Positions 32,498-44,138 of a DNA stretch of 64,000 nt are shown here, in pieces. The stretch comes from Bathynomus jamesi (lineage: Eukaryota; Arthropoda; Malacostraca; Isopoda; Cirolanidae): NCBI GenBank assembly GCA_023014485.1, contig JAJOZX010007497.1, positions 1 to 64,000 on the forward strand, given 5' to 3'. How positions within the stretch are numbered: position 1 is the first letter of the stretch; the number at the start of each line of letters is the position of its first letter. The notes under the pieces were generated by a model. It had not been told where the DNA came from, ran no database searches, and was given only the letters and a program-made list of their open reading frames with translations. A program made the position numbers and the translations under genes.

Positions 32498-33608
32498 TCA
32501 ACCATGATTTAGTGATTTTATTACATAACCTTTTGATTTTACAGCATGTGTTGAAAGTGTTTTCCACCATTTTTGCAGGCACAGAGCAACTCGTCTACAC
32601 TTGTTGTCAAACACTTTTTTTAAAGTGTTGGTTGATATTGAAGCAATGTAAGTGGATATTGCGGTTTTTAAGTTCTGAATTGTTTACGGCCGGTCTTTAT
32701 AAACAACATCTTTTGCTGCTCCCCACAAGAAATAATCGGGCGGCGTAAGGTCTGGGGATCGTGGAGGCCAAAGCCCCCTTGAAATTATGCGATCTCCAAA
32801 CACATCATGCAGTAGCTCCATGGAAAGGTGAGCAGTGTGTGCCGTGGCACCATCTTGCTGGAAGTATGCATTCAGTATTTCCATTTCGTTTAGCTGTCCA
32901 ATAAATGGATACAGAATTTCTGAACAGTATCGTTCAGCATTTATCGTGTTCTCGAAGAAAATGCGACCGACAATTCGCTTTCTTGATATTGCAACCCAAA
33001 CGCCGATTTTCTGGTCATGCAATGGTGTTTCATGAATATCGTGAGGAATTTCTGAATTCCACAAACGGCTGTTTTGTGAGTTTATGTAGCGTGACAGATA
33101 GAACCACGCCTCGTCTGTGTAAAAGGTTTCATCTAGCACATCGATTACTTTATCTCTGGTGAAATTTTGAAACCACTCACAATAATACACCCTTCTCGTG
33201 ATCAGTCGCTTTTAACTCTTGCACGGCCGACATTTTGTATGGAAATAATTTCAGTTCTTGTCTTACAGCTTTGTGCGCAATACCTACAGCGACGTTAGTC
33301 TCCTGAACCAATTTTTTTATTGATTTAGAGGGGCTTTTAAACATCTTATCAGAAATGTCCAAAAGCTTGTCCTCCGATAAACCAGTAGGTCTACCACTTC
33401 TAACTGCATCTGCTACCGAACCGGTTATCCGAAATTTACGGATTAAATCGCGTACAGTATCACGATGTGGAACAACGGAATACGGAAACTTCTCACGAAA
33501 TTTTTGTTTCACAACATCTGTATACTTATCGCCTGCTCGAAACACATACTCAGCTAAAAATATTCGTTCCTCGGTTGTTAACATATTCACAGACAAGGAT
33601 GCACACAC
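32498..33608 (-). pseudogene. IS630/mariner-like transposase, nearly intact
   Basis: Reads from the helix-turn-helix N-terminus ('MLTTEERIFLAEYVFRAGDK', about 33580) through 'GRPTGLSEDKL' to the catalytic domain: 'FYTDEAWFYL', 'YFQQDGATAHT' and 'RSPDLTPPDYFLWG' hold the three Asp residues. Frame changes lie near 33180 and 32690. After the second, a plausible C-terminus continues to a stop read at 32500-32498. About 365 codons, full length for the family. No terminal inverted repeats were recognised, so element borders are open. Confidence 0.85.
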
Positions 33609-33760
33609 ATTTTTTTACCAAGCTATTGACACACACTATTGCCACGATCCCAACTCCGTCACAGTATTGACACGATCGAGTTTAAACCGGCTTAGCGCGC
33701 ATAAACTGGCTGTAGTACGTTGACTGCGGAGAGACTCTTCGAACGCACTATGTATATATA

Positions 33761-33796
<36 letters not shown>

Positions 33797-33805
<9 letters not shown>

Positions 33806-33863
33806 ACGCAAACCTACAAGAAAAAAGAAAAATGATTCCAAGGCCTTTCGTATATTCAGAAAC
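33797..33863 (-). mobile_element. Penelope-like element 3' remnant
   Basis: Matches the non-coding 3' region of the Penelope copies at 45.8 and 63.0 kb (GACGCAAACC..., then AATGATTCCAAGGCCTTTCG). It stops inside the hammerhead-like motif and abuts the left inverted-repeat arm. A TA tract precedes it (33766-33800). Confidence 0.6.
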
Positions 33864-34059
33864 AGTATCCGTGTAAAAAAATAAAAAGAACAATTAAAAT
33901 TCGAAAAGTTAAAAGAATACATTTCTAAAAACTACGAAGGTTTTCGAAAGAATTTTCCCTCATCATTCAGGCGGCGGAGAACAGAAATTAAAAGTTAGAG
34001 TTAATTAAAAGTGATATTTATAAAAATCTTCATGCTATTAACTTTGACAACCAAATATT

Positions 34060-35170
34060 GGTCATAAAATCAATTTGGAAGGTTCCAACGAGGGGCCAAT
34101 CGAAATCACATTCAGCAACATGTCGAGACAATACGGAAAAATGGAACTATTCAATGATTAAAAATTGCAAAAATGACCTAACTATGCCTGTGTAATGGAT
34201 GTCGCTAAGATTGATGGATATAAGAGAAATTCCTGGCATCTTGAAGAAAGCGAAAATTGTCTCTTTATATGAAGGATGAGATAGAGCTCTAACAAAGAAC
34301 AACTTACCACTGTCATTTACATCTCATCTTACCTGTTTTGAGTTTTTGGAACGCAGTAAAGATTCAATGAGAAATCGTATGGCTTCTGGTTAGGAAGAAC
34401 GGGCCCATTACAGCTAATGGAGCTTTATAACAGTATCTTTGATGCTCTTGGAAAGGGAGAAACTTACGATGTAATATACACAGACACCATTCCACAAATG
34501 TGATCATGGTAAAGAGCAAGTAAAATGAAACATATGAAGATAAGAGAAAAAATGAGAAAATGGATCTGTAATTTCCTCAGAGAACGACAGCAGGTTGTAA
34601 CAGTGGTAACACACACAGACAACGAAATATCCAGCAGTTGTAACCAGCATCGTTTGCCAGTGATACCAAAATTAGTCAAAAAATATGAAACTCTGATGAT
34701 GTAAAGGACTTACAAACGGACACAAACAGAATATACAGATGGTCAAAACACAATAATATGAAACTTAGTAGTGAAAATTTTCAGCTCTTAAAATATGAAA
34801 AAAATTAGTAACTAAAACAGATAGACTAATATGCTACAAATAGACGAGAAATTCAAGGAAATAAAAGCAAAATATTTACGAGTTATAATGGTTAACGATG
34901 AGAAATTTGAGACACAAAAAAAGAGATAGCAATAAGCAGATCAAAATGATAACGAGACAGACACCAAGAACCTTTGAAAGAAAGGACAAGACTGCAATAA
35001 TTTCCTTGTAGAAAACACTGATCATACCAAAATTGGAAATGCTGCTCAATTTTAATTAACGTCTTCATATAAAAAAGAAGAAATTAATATGGAAGAAGAA
35101 ATTCAAGAAAATTTTAAAGCCATTAACAATCAATGAGGGGAAAGAATAAATTAAAACTATTTTCGAAGAA
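34060..35170 (+). pseudogene. Jockey/RTE-like LINE reverse transcriptase in left arm
   Basis: Badly broken frames with 'NSWHL', 'GRTGPITANGAL' and 'IFDALGKGETYDVIYTD' (34400-34470), the palm region before the catalytic Asp. It belongs to the same kind of LINE as that at 20040-24784. The mirror copy is at 61400-62560 in the right arm, so it was part of the duplicated block. Confidence 0.6.
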
Positions 35171-35278
35171 AAGGAAAAAGAATAAAATGTTAATCACGTT
35201 TAAAAACCGTCTCATTTCTTACTGAGTAATGAAACCTTACCTAAGTGTATTTTAATTTTAAATCTGTAACCCATAATA

Positions 35279-35350
35279 TTGAGTGAAGAGGGACAAAAAT
35301 TAACTGGTACAGCGCTCAAACCAACGAATGCGACCCATTGTGCAAACTCC

Positions 35351-35389
<39 letters not shown>

Positions 35390-35700
35390 ATGGGGATTCA
35401 AACCCTCGACCTCAGTTGTTGTTGTTGTTGTTCGTTAGCCGATCAGCCCACCCTGGTCGAGCAAGCCGGCGGCACGTAGGTAACCGATCGCCCTCTCCGG
35501 AGGGGACCAGAGATTATTATTATTATTATTATTATAATAATGGGGATTCAAACCCTCGACCTCAGTTGTTGTTGTTGTTGTTGGTTAGCCGATCGGCCCA
35601 CCCTGATCGAGCAAGCCGGCGGCACGCAGGTAACCGATCGCCCTCTCCGGAGGGGACGAGAGGTTCAGCGCACTACTGATGTTGTGTTGTGTTCTATGTT
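35279..35700. repeat. TTA tracts and a 150-bp tandem SINE-like unit (two copies)
   Basis: The phrase TGGGGATTCAAACCCTCGAC starts at 35391 and again at 35541, with a run of TTA/GTT repeats between, giving a period of 150 bp. Reverse reading holds GGGTTTGAATCCCC, a box B-like element. The right arm has one unit only (61140-61270), so the duplication happened in the left arm after the large duplication, or one unit was lost from the right. Confidence 0.8.
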
Positions 35701-35839
35701 GTGCTAGAGCGGTACAGTCTGTCATAATGTGTTCAATTGTTTGTGGTGTGTCCTGTCCTCAGTATTTTCGCTTTGCTTATTGAGAAATGTTCACCCACCA
35801 AGTTAAGGAGTTTGGCTTTCCATCTCCATATGATATATA

Positions 35840-38213
35840 TAAAATAAAAATAAATAAATAAAAAGGTTTATTGGCACACTATAGTCCATATGACAAATAT
35901 TATTAATACAATGACAGTTCATATACTAAGGCTAGAAATATATACAATTGATTAGAAATAATACTGCACTGTCGAAGTTAAGTGGAGCTACAGACAGACG
36001 TTTTCGTACCAAGAAGTCCATAGCTTAGAGGATAAATGGCAGGTCTCATGGATAGCTTAGATGAACGGGTTGGTTGATTTTTTAATTCTTTGCATTAGAC
36101 TGTGTTGAGCACGTCTTGTTACCTCCGAGAAGCTCGGAACATTGCGGGTAGCAAACATTTGCGAAGCTGAGCATCTCGGGGGTAATTTATGTAAGAGTCT
36201 AAAAGACCTGTTGTACGGCAAATTTAGAGTTCTGCCAGAACCTTGTTTATAATTCACCCAGATTTGCTGGCCGTATATATTACTGCAGAAAGTACGAAAG
36301 AGTGTGTCTTTAGCTTCACTTGTACAGAAACGAAAGTTCCTTGTGGTCATATTCGCTTTAGCACACAGGCTTCGAGATTGTTTACTTATATCCGAGTCAT
36401 CACTTGAGGAGCTGGTAATAGTTTGACCCAAATACTTAAACTCTTCTACTTCCTCAATTACTTCACCATTCATTTTAAACCTTATATCAGCTGGCTGATT
36501 ACAGCTTTTAGGATGAAATTGCATAACCTTAGTTTTTGTAACATTAAAAAGAATATCATATTTCTGCGAATACACTTCGCAGACGTTTAATAGCCGATCC
36601 AGACCTTTAACAGAGGGACTTATTAACACCATATCATCGACATAAACTAAGTTATTTATCCTTGTGTTATCTATACAACATCCCACTGTTGTCTCATTAA
36701 GTGAAGCAATTAATCGGCCAATATACACATTACACAGCATAGGGGAGAGCAAGGAGCCTTGTCTCACCCCGCAAGAGGAGCCAAAAACTCGGATAGTACA
36801 TTGCCCCACCTAACAGTGAAAGATTGGTGGGAATACCAAAATTTCAATAAATTTAATATGTACATGGGAACCTTCCTGTCTTCTACGTAGTTTTGCAAAT
36901 AAAATATTGTGGTTCACCCTATCATATGCCTTACTTATATCAAGGAAACAGCTATAAATGATTGAATTACTGTCAATGTATTTAGATATTGGTTCTTTAA
37001 GCCAAACTGATTAGGAAATGTCCATAGGAAATCATTTAATCAGAGTAACAAGAATTTTTCTAGTAGTTTCGAGAAGCAGGAAGCGACAGCAATACGCCTG
37101 TAATTATTACTGGACAGAATGTCTCCGTGCTTATTTTTGACCAGGGCAAGATATATACCCTCATGAACTCTGCAGGGATATAGCTATGAGCAAGCATGGC
37201 TGATAGGAGCAATGATATATGCAGACATACTACGTCATTTGTATATTTTAAGGGCTCATTCGATAAGTCATCTACCCCTGACGCAGAACCAGTCTTTAAC
37301 TCTTTAATTAACCTCTTTACTTCAGAAAGTGATATAAAAATATTTTCCCTTGTCCCTCCCACAATCGTTTCGCTGCAATCTATCTTAAGATTATCCCTAC
37401 TCACACTGTTAAGAATGTTAGAGTAGTGGTTTTTCCACAGCTTTGCAATTTCATCCTCCTCCGACACCCCATCGATTGTCGGAGGGAGGACATTTTTCAC
37501 ACCCGTTTGATTCTTAACAAATTTCCAAAATTTGTTATTATCGTTATTTATGCGAGCTTCACAGGCTTTTGATGCTCGAATAGACTCTTCTTCCTGTTTA
37601 CATCGCCTTATGGCCGCCTTACTGACCCCGACTTCTACACACATTCATGTATACTGGTCCTAATCTGGGTCTACCATGAAAACACCACAAATCATAGGCG
37701 TCTTTCGATTCCCTCTTCAGGGGGGCAATAAAATCATTCCATCCAGGAGTAATCTTAGTATGATAGTTGTAAGATTTAATCAGGGGGCTTCCTGCATCTC
37801 TTAACAGGGATATTATCTTACTATAATACCTATCTATGAGTTTACAGTGAGAATCATTTGAGCAAGGATTATTACAGGCAAGGTGCAAAATTTCTAAGTT
37901 ATTAAAGAAGTGACATGTTCTGTCTTTGTATTCTATTCTCTGCTGTATATTAACATTGGACCAATCGACACGATTATTCTTACCTATTGAGTTCTTGTTA
38001 AGTCGTGTTGCGCATAAATTGGTAACGTTAATTAATATTTCTAATGGTCTATGATCAGAAAGAAGGAAATCATGCAAAATATGAACTCTAACGATTCGAT
38101 CCTTTAGATTATTACTAGTGAGACAATGATCAATCTACCTGGTGGTACCACTCATATCGCTAACGTATGTAAAATTACCACTGGCTACCCCTAATACATC
38201 TACATCACTTATA

Positions 38214-38215
<2 letters not shown>
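35840..38215 (-). mobile_element. Non-LTR retrotransposon, 5'-truncated, private to the left arm
   Basis: Minus strand: endonuclease end with 'DHCLTSNN' and 'LLSDHRPLEI' (about 38130-38030); linker with 'NKFWKFVKNQTGV' (37540); reverse transcriptase with 'IKELKTGSASGVDDLSNE' (37300), 'GVRQGSLLSPMLCNVYIG' (36770) and the catalytic 'LVYVDDMVLISPSVKGLDRL' (36650). A C-terminal domain ends at 36057. A/T-rich 3' tail at 35838-35870. It lies inside a TA tract and is absent from the right arm, where only TA repeats occupy the site (60895-60963). Several frame breaks. Confidence 0.88.
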
Positions 38216-38253
<38 letters not shown>

Positions 38254-38566
38254 CAATAATAGTTCCATTGTAATAAAAAATAAAACCCCTTTACGACTTT
38301 TGACACACCCTATACAGAGTATATATAGTGGGAAGGAGGATGTGTGACTGAAATGTGTGGGTTTTCCTAAAACGAAAGATCCTTCACAGGGATATTCACT
38401 AAATGAAATTGAGAAAGATCAAAGAAGCTGAGAAGTGAAAATGTTTCAGAATGTGAAAATAAAGGAAACATGCTTTGATGATATACTTATACCAAACACT
38501 GACAAAAGACACAGTGGATAAATGGAGTATAGTATTATATATAATTGATGCTGTATTTGTATCATA

Positions 38567-38759
38567 TGGACACCTTGTGGCTGAGTTGTTAAAATGACGG
38601 GTTCTGATCGGTGAGGCTCTGCTTTGTACCCGCCAGCTGGTTTCTGGGTTGGTTTGAGTTGGCCGATTACCCTATCTTTGCTGGGATTAAAAGTGACTTT
38701 ACGGGCACACTGACCCCCTCATGATGTAGAAATGATCTTATAGACAGTTACTTTAAGTT
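38567..38759. mobile_element. SINE-like insertion with a 15-bp target duplication
   Basis: 193 bp bounded by TGTATTTGTATCATA at 38552-38566 and again at 38760-38774. The right arm has no such insert at the matching place (around 59636-59646). The head, GGACACCTTGTGGCTGAGTT, fits a tRNA-like box A; box B is not clear. Long direct duplications of this size fit LINE-driven insertion. Confidence 0.75.
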
Positions 38760-39663
38760 TGTATTTGTATCATACCTATAATAATAATAATAATAATAAT
38801 GAGTGTGACTTTATTTGTATTATTATATCGATAAAAATGTTTATGATTTAATGTGTGCTGTATTTTTTTTACTAGTTCGTTTGTTTATTGTAAATTAAGT
38901 AATACCTTTTATTCCTTAATTTATATACACTATTACTTCATCCTAACTTAATCCTGATTTATATATTATTTAATCATAAATTAATTTAATCCTAACTACT
39001 TGTTCATATCTAGTATTCTCTATTTACTTATTTCGTTTCTCGTCTTTAACTATCAATTCTTTTCACTGCATTTCTATCATAATAATAATAATAATAATAA
39101 TGACTTTTAAGATTAAATATATCTGTAACTTTCAGAATTCATTCTAATTTCCAAATATTAGTTCGTTTATATATTAAGTTATAAATTATTATTTCTTATT
39201 CATGATTTATATATTTTAATCGTAATTAGGCCTACATATGAAGTGACATGTTTTATCTTCAATTAATTTGAGAGCCCAGTAAAGCCTAAATCTTAATGGT
39301 CATTTCTAATAACATAAATGATCCAATTGAAAGTTTCACTCATTGTATTATCGTAACATGGGAAAACTTGTAATATTGTAATATTGATTATATAAATAAA
39401 GAATAGTGATTTTGATTTTGATTTTGATGGTAGAGACAATCGTTTAAAAGGATGAAAAATTTGACGTGATTTCGTGAATAATTTATTTTTTGGGAGTTGA
39501 CAACGAATATGGGCAATATAGAAAGAGGAACTTATAATAATTTTACCTGAAGGGGCATTTCTTGGCGACAGTGTAGCTGAAGATTTCAAAGCATCTATTT
39601 CGTTCTCTGTTCACACATGAAATAAATTAATGTCAATTAATTGTTTCAAAAGCTTCACACACG

Positions 39664-39835
39664 AATACCTTCTACTACCATCACTTATGAATACCTTCTA
39701 CTACCATCACTTATCAATGCATTCGACTACCATCACTTATGAATACCTTCTACTACCACCACTTATGAGTACCTTCTACTATCATCACTTGTGAGTACCT
39801 TCTACTATCATCACTGATGAATATACCGCATTTGA
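39664..39835. repeat. Minisatellite, about 26-bp unit, roughly 6-7 copies
   Basis: Unit GAATACCTTCTACTACCATC plus ACTTAT, with variants. It sits in intron 2 of the left-arm gene copy. The right arm holds about three units of the same repeat (57822-57910). Confidence 0.85.
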
Positions 39836-40254
39836 AATCATTTCACCTCAAATCAATTATTCTCAACATTTTACATTAGGTTATGATGACTTTATATGTT
39901 ATAAGGTACACTTACCCATTTCAATCACTCTTGAACTTAAAGAACAAAGAAGACTTTCTGTCTTCGTTCCAATCTTTGGTTTTTGGAGTTTTTGTTTTCA
40001 GATGCGGTCAAAAGCAATATCGGTACTTTATATAACGGAAAAGTAACAAAATAAATAGTTGGTAGTTTAATCGAAAAATTGGCTTCTTATTTATTTTAGT
40101 TTTACTTTGTAGACTAAACAACTCTGCATCTCAAACACGTTTCAGTAACTTTGAAATTAAATAATTCACAGTACAACGAGTTTTAAATAAAAATTAGTGT
40201 TATTGAATGTAATTAGTTTCACCTTTTCAAAATAAAAATTCTTATATGAACACG

Positions 40255-40600
40255 TAAAGGTGTGGTCTGATAGAGAGCTCTCTTGCAATTCAGTTTGGTT
40301 GTTTAGATACATGATTGTTGCATCGAGCAATAGTCCAGGTTGCGTTGTTGTTGCAAGGTTCAGAAAGAAGACCACAAATAGTACCCTTTTGTTTACTTTA
40401 AGTTCATGTAGTTAAGGTCTAAGGTAGGCCCGCATCGAGTCAGCAACCCTGAGGTTACCCTGAGGTAGGACCTAATAGGATCTCAAATCCGTAAGTTTTA
40501 ATTTAGCTTAACTTGGGCTTTAGGTAGAACTTGCCCTTTAGAATTTGGCCGTTCACGGCTCAGCTGGGATTTCGAACCCGACAAATAAATAAAATAACAT
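40255..40600. repeat. Segment present only in the left arm
   Basis: Lies between sequences that are adjacent in the right arm near 57312 (intron 1 of the gene). It includes a GGGTTCGAAATCCC box B-like motif (minus strand, near 40570), so a SINE insertion is likely. Part of the difference could be a deletion on the right side instead. Confidence 0.5.
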
Positions 40601-41236
40601 GGTCAATGATAATAAATACACTCTGAATTATGCACGCAGTTACCTGTCTTTGAGTTTCCAATGCTCTCGGCGACCGTGTTCACAAAGAACAGAAACAACC
40701 ACAAAAATCATATGAAATGAAAGTGAAAAATTGTAATTTGACATTTTAAAGTCTTAAATTACGATCATTAAAAGTTTATTGATTACAATTAGGCGGAACA
40801 CTTTGCAATTAAGGACATAAAATTTAAATATAAATATGAAAACTGCCCAATATTTTCTTCTTTCAAATGAAACAAATCAAATTATACACTTACAATTTAC
40901 GAGAGCCTCTGTGTGTCTCTTTATAGTGTCGTTATATTCCCTCTCAAAACCCATCCCCTACTTCTGTCCTCTAATACTTCTCTAATATATGAGAGCAGCT
41001 GAACCTATAATCAGTTTAGAGGAGAGTCGAAGACGAGACTTTTCACCTTGACCAAAAACTGTGAAGATAAACATTTGAAACAAGGTATTTTCCTTTGATT
41101 TTTTTAAACATTTAAAATGACGCACAGATTTATACATTCATACAATTTCGAGAAATATTTCGCCTACAAACCCAAATTCTAAACAGCATAAAAATTACTA
41201 ATTGGGAGTAGACGGTTTGATTACTGCCTATTCAGT

Positions 41237-41237
<1 letters not shown>

Positions 41238-41297
<60 letters not shown>
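41238..41297. repeat. CT microsatellite
   Basis: About 30 CT units. The right arm has a shorter, interrupted GA tract at the matching place (56605-56632). Confidence 0.95.
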
Positions 41298-41300
<3 letters not shown>

Positions 41301-41955
41301 ATACTCCATCACCAAATCATAATGTACGTTTTATTATGCAATATGTGTTCTGTATGCTAATCCCATGTTACTTGCTGTGCTACGTTCCCATAAATATGTA
41401 ACGTATATTGAGAATACTCTCTAAATTATAAAAAAAAGAAAACATAACAAGATTCCTATATTATATATTATGGAAAATTTTGTAAATTCCTTGAGTATCA
41501 AATATGTAATTAACTGATTAACTGTAAAAACTCACTGTACGACTCCGACATTATGTCCCCACTTAGGAACATAAACTCGATGAAATTATTTTTTATTTAT
41601 TTTCCATTTTTGTTTAAGATCCTTCAAAATTCCGTTATCTGCTTAAATTGTGGTTGGCGTCAAGAATTCGTTAGATCTCGATTCCGATTCTGTGCCTCTT
41701 TTTGCAGAAAATCGTCGAATAAATATCATGGAGAGTGAATTAATGCTGAAATAGGAAAAATAAATGTGTTTCCCTTCAGCTCTTCATTTTATTTTGAGTG
41801 TGTCTCTATTTTGTCGTAAACCACTTCTACAACTCGGATGTTCTATAGCTAAGGTTAGGGACCAACATCTGGATTCACTATCGCCGCAAAGTGCTAATGT
41901 ACCTTCAATCATTGTGCTGAAAGTGGCCCGGATAATACACACACACACACATATA

Positions 41956-42861
41956 CAGGGCGTCCCAAAAAAATGTATACACACTTTAACAGCTGATAGC
42001 TCAATTGATGTTTCTTTCTTTCCAAGTTTAACCCATTAGAATTAATAATGGCAGTCAGACTAAGCTTTGAACAAAGGAAATTCATTCTAAAATGCTACTG
42101 GAAGTGTGAAAACGCAGTTGAAGTGCAAAGACAGTTTAGGAGGGAGTTTCAAACAGATCCACCAACGCGACTTACCATCACTCGAATTAGAGATAAGTTT
42201 GAAGCCGATGGAACTGTTCAGAATGTCCACAAGAAGCGTTCCGGAAGACCACGGACATCGACAAGCCCCACAAAGCAAGAAAGAGTACTGGAAACGTATC
42301 ACCAAAGTCCAAGAAAATCTGTGCGGCAAGCGAGTCGTGAGGTAGGAATTTCAGAATCGTCTGTCCAACGCATTTTGAAGCGCTGTCAATGGAAAAGTTA
42401 CATTCCAAGATTAGTCCATGCTATTAATGAAGATGATCCGGACCGAAGAGTGGAGTATTGCGAGTGGTACTTGGCACGATGTGGATGTGGATTGCACGAA
42501 GGGGTTTCGTAGAATACCCTCCGCGTTCACCAGACCTCACACCACTAGACTTTTTTTTATGGGGATACTTAAAAGACCAAGTCTACGCTATAAAACCTGC
42601 AACAGTCGCTGAATTGAGAGCAGCCATTGAACGAGAATGCACACAAATACCAAACGAAATGTTTCGTGATGTTTGCGATTCCATTGCTTCGCGTTATCAG
42701 CAGTGCCTGGACCAGAACGGACGTCAGTTTGAAAACAGGCGTTGACAAAACAATTAAATAATGTCTGTAGATTCTATTACATTTTGAAAATGAAATGTAT
42801 TTTAATAAACACTGCCTTTATAAGTATTTAAAGGGTGTATACATTTTTTTGGGACGCCCTG
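41956..42861 (+). mobile_element. IS630/mariner element with catalytic core deleted
   Basis: TA-flanked (41954-41955 and 42862-42863), with inverted ends CAGGGCGTCCCAAAAAAATG. The transposase opens at 42048 with two helix-turn-helix blocks ('[20 protein letters not shown]' and '[19 protein letters not shown]'). It jumps near 42500 from the end of the DNA-binding domain to 'PPRSPDLTPLDFFLWGYLKD', so the first two catalytic Asp are gone. C-terminus 42560-42745 is intact. A non-autonomous deletion derivative located at the inner edge of the left arm. Confidence 0.88.
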
Positions 42862-42883
42862 TATATATATATATATACACACG

Positions 42884-43568
42884 AGGGTAATTCAATAAGT
42901 ATCCGCACTTTTTATTTTCACAATTTTATTTTCACATCTGATACATTATAAACACATTACTTCTCAACGTAGTCTCCCTGTTTCTCAATACAATTAGTCC
43001 AGCGATCTACAAGTTTCCTAATGCCATCACAAAAGAAAGTTTTTGGCTGTGTGCGTAGCCAGTCATGCACCACCTCCTTCAGGTCATCATCGCCCTAGAA
43101 TTGCTGACCTCTCAAAGCGTCTTTTAGTGGTCCAAACAGATAAAATTCCGAAGGTGCCAGGTCTGGACTGTAGCTGGATGGTCGAGAACTTCAGATTTAA
43201 GTTCTTGTAAACATTTTCTAGACTGTGCAGCGGTATGAGGGCCCGCATTGTCGTGTAACAGAATAACACCTTCCAACAATCTCCCTCTCCGTTTTGTGCG
43301 AAGAAGAGCACAATCGTAATCGTATGGACGTCTGCTCTCGTCTTTTGGCGCGGTATCATAATCAAGGTGAAAACTTTTTGGAGCGCATTATTACTGGAGA
43401 TGAAACCTGGGTCTATCACTATGAACCAGAAAGCAAACGACAGAGCATGCAATGGAAGCATCCAACATCTTCCGTTGCAAGGAAGTTCAAAGCGCAGCCG
43501 TCAGTAGGTAAAGTTATGTTAACACTGTTTTGGGATAAACGAGGCCCTGTCCTTGAACATTATCTAGA
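42884..43568. pseudogene. Mariner transposase with its 3' half inverted
   Basis: Minus strand, 43295-42900: 'LLHDNAGPHTA' holds the second catalytic Asp, followed by a broken C-terminus with 'GDDDLKEVVHDWL'. Plus strand, 43290-43568: 'ITGDETWVYHYEPESKRQS' with the first Asp, and 'KVMLTLFWDKRGPVLEHYLD'. The two halves meet head to head near 43295. One mariner end is at 42884 (GAGGGTAATTCAATAAG); the other is missing. Confidence 0.75.
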
Positions 43569-44138
43569 CTCAGGCAGGGATTCCCAAAGTGGTCTGTACA
43601 GACCCCCAGGGGTCTGTAGGAAGCTTCCAGGGGGTCTCTAAGCTTTTGGAAAAATAGTAACATTAACTATATTAAAATAAATTTCCATTAATTTTTTTTT
43701 CTTATACCAAAATCTGTCTGCAGATTCTAGAGCGTGGACCAAATTTTTTTCAAATTGAAACTAGATTTCTTCAACGATTACAACAAACAAAATTAGAAAA
43801 ATGTTATTAAAATAATATTTAACAATTAAACATCGTGAATAATATTGAAATTATTATATATAATATTGAAATATTGTAAATAGTATTGAAATTATCATAG
43901 CATATTAAATACTGTAGTATACATCGCTTAGCTAATTATATTATGACATATGTTAATATTTTTCTGAACTTTTACAATATAACTACATCCGAAAACCGCC
44001 GGCCAACCACAAAATTTTATAAGCGTTATGTAATTTCTAGATGTTCTAGAACATTAAACATTACTCTATAGAATTCTACAGGATCCTACATAATTCTACA
44101 AAATTCTAAATCAATTCAACCCGAAAAAATTTGCTGAA
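43569..44138. repeat. hAT-like terminal sequence and AT-rich filler
   Basis: CAGGGATTCCCAAAGTGGTC (43573 onward) followed by repeated GGTCTGTA/CCCCC phrases looks like a hAT terminal repeat. I did not find its partner end. The rest is AT-rich without a gene. Confidence 0.4.

Larger units (their letters stand above)
39547..40744 (-). pseudogene. Left-arm copy of the secreted coiled-coil gene, inactivated
   Basis: Mirror of the right-arm gene at 57173-58021. Exon 1 (40744-40644) has the same ATG and donor but lacks 2 nt in the signal-peptide region, shifting frame. Exon 2 has lost about 75 bp including its acceptor and start, and lacks 1 nt later; its donor (39915-39910) is kept. Exon 3 (39606-39547) is complete and differs from the right copy by three changes, all at third codon positions. 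Intron 2 carries a larger minisatellite. It cannot make the protein, so it is the decaying duplicate. Confidence 0.75.
33864..41945. repeat. Left arm of a large inverted repeat
   Basis: Nearly all of this 8-kb stretch recurs in reverse complement at 55962-62778. Anchor pairs: 34010-34110 with 62530-62640; 34380-34450 with 62200-62270; 35280-35840 with 60960-61350; 38270-38545 with 60600-60880; 38800-39590 with 57980-59610; 39900-40060 with 57530-57770; 40640-41760 with 56100-57300; 41780-41940 with 55962-56120. Identity looks very high in several stretches (for example 41330-41560). The arm is longer than its partner mainly because of a LINE inserted at 35840-38215. Confidence 0.93.

Noticed and set aside
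34464..34679. Short minus-strand frame with a hydrophobic stretch
   Set aside because: Antisense of the LINE reverse transcriptase; it recurs mirrored in the right arm with the LINE.
35338..35679. Repetitive Tyr-rich protein
   Set aside because: Translation of TTA/GTT microsatellites and a tandem SINE-like unit.
39660..39840. CRISPR-like direct repeats
   Set aside because: Unit-to-unit spacing without unique spacers; this is an intronic minisatellite in animal DNA.
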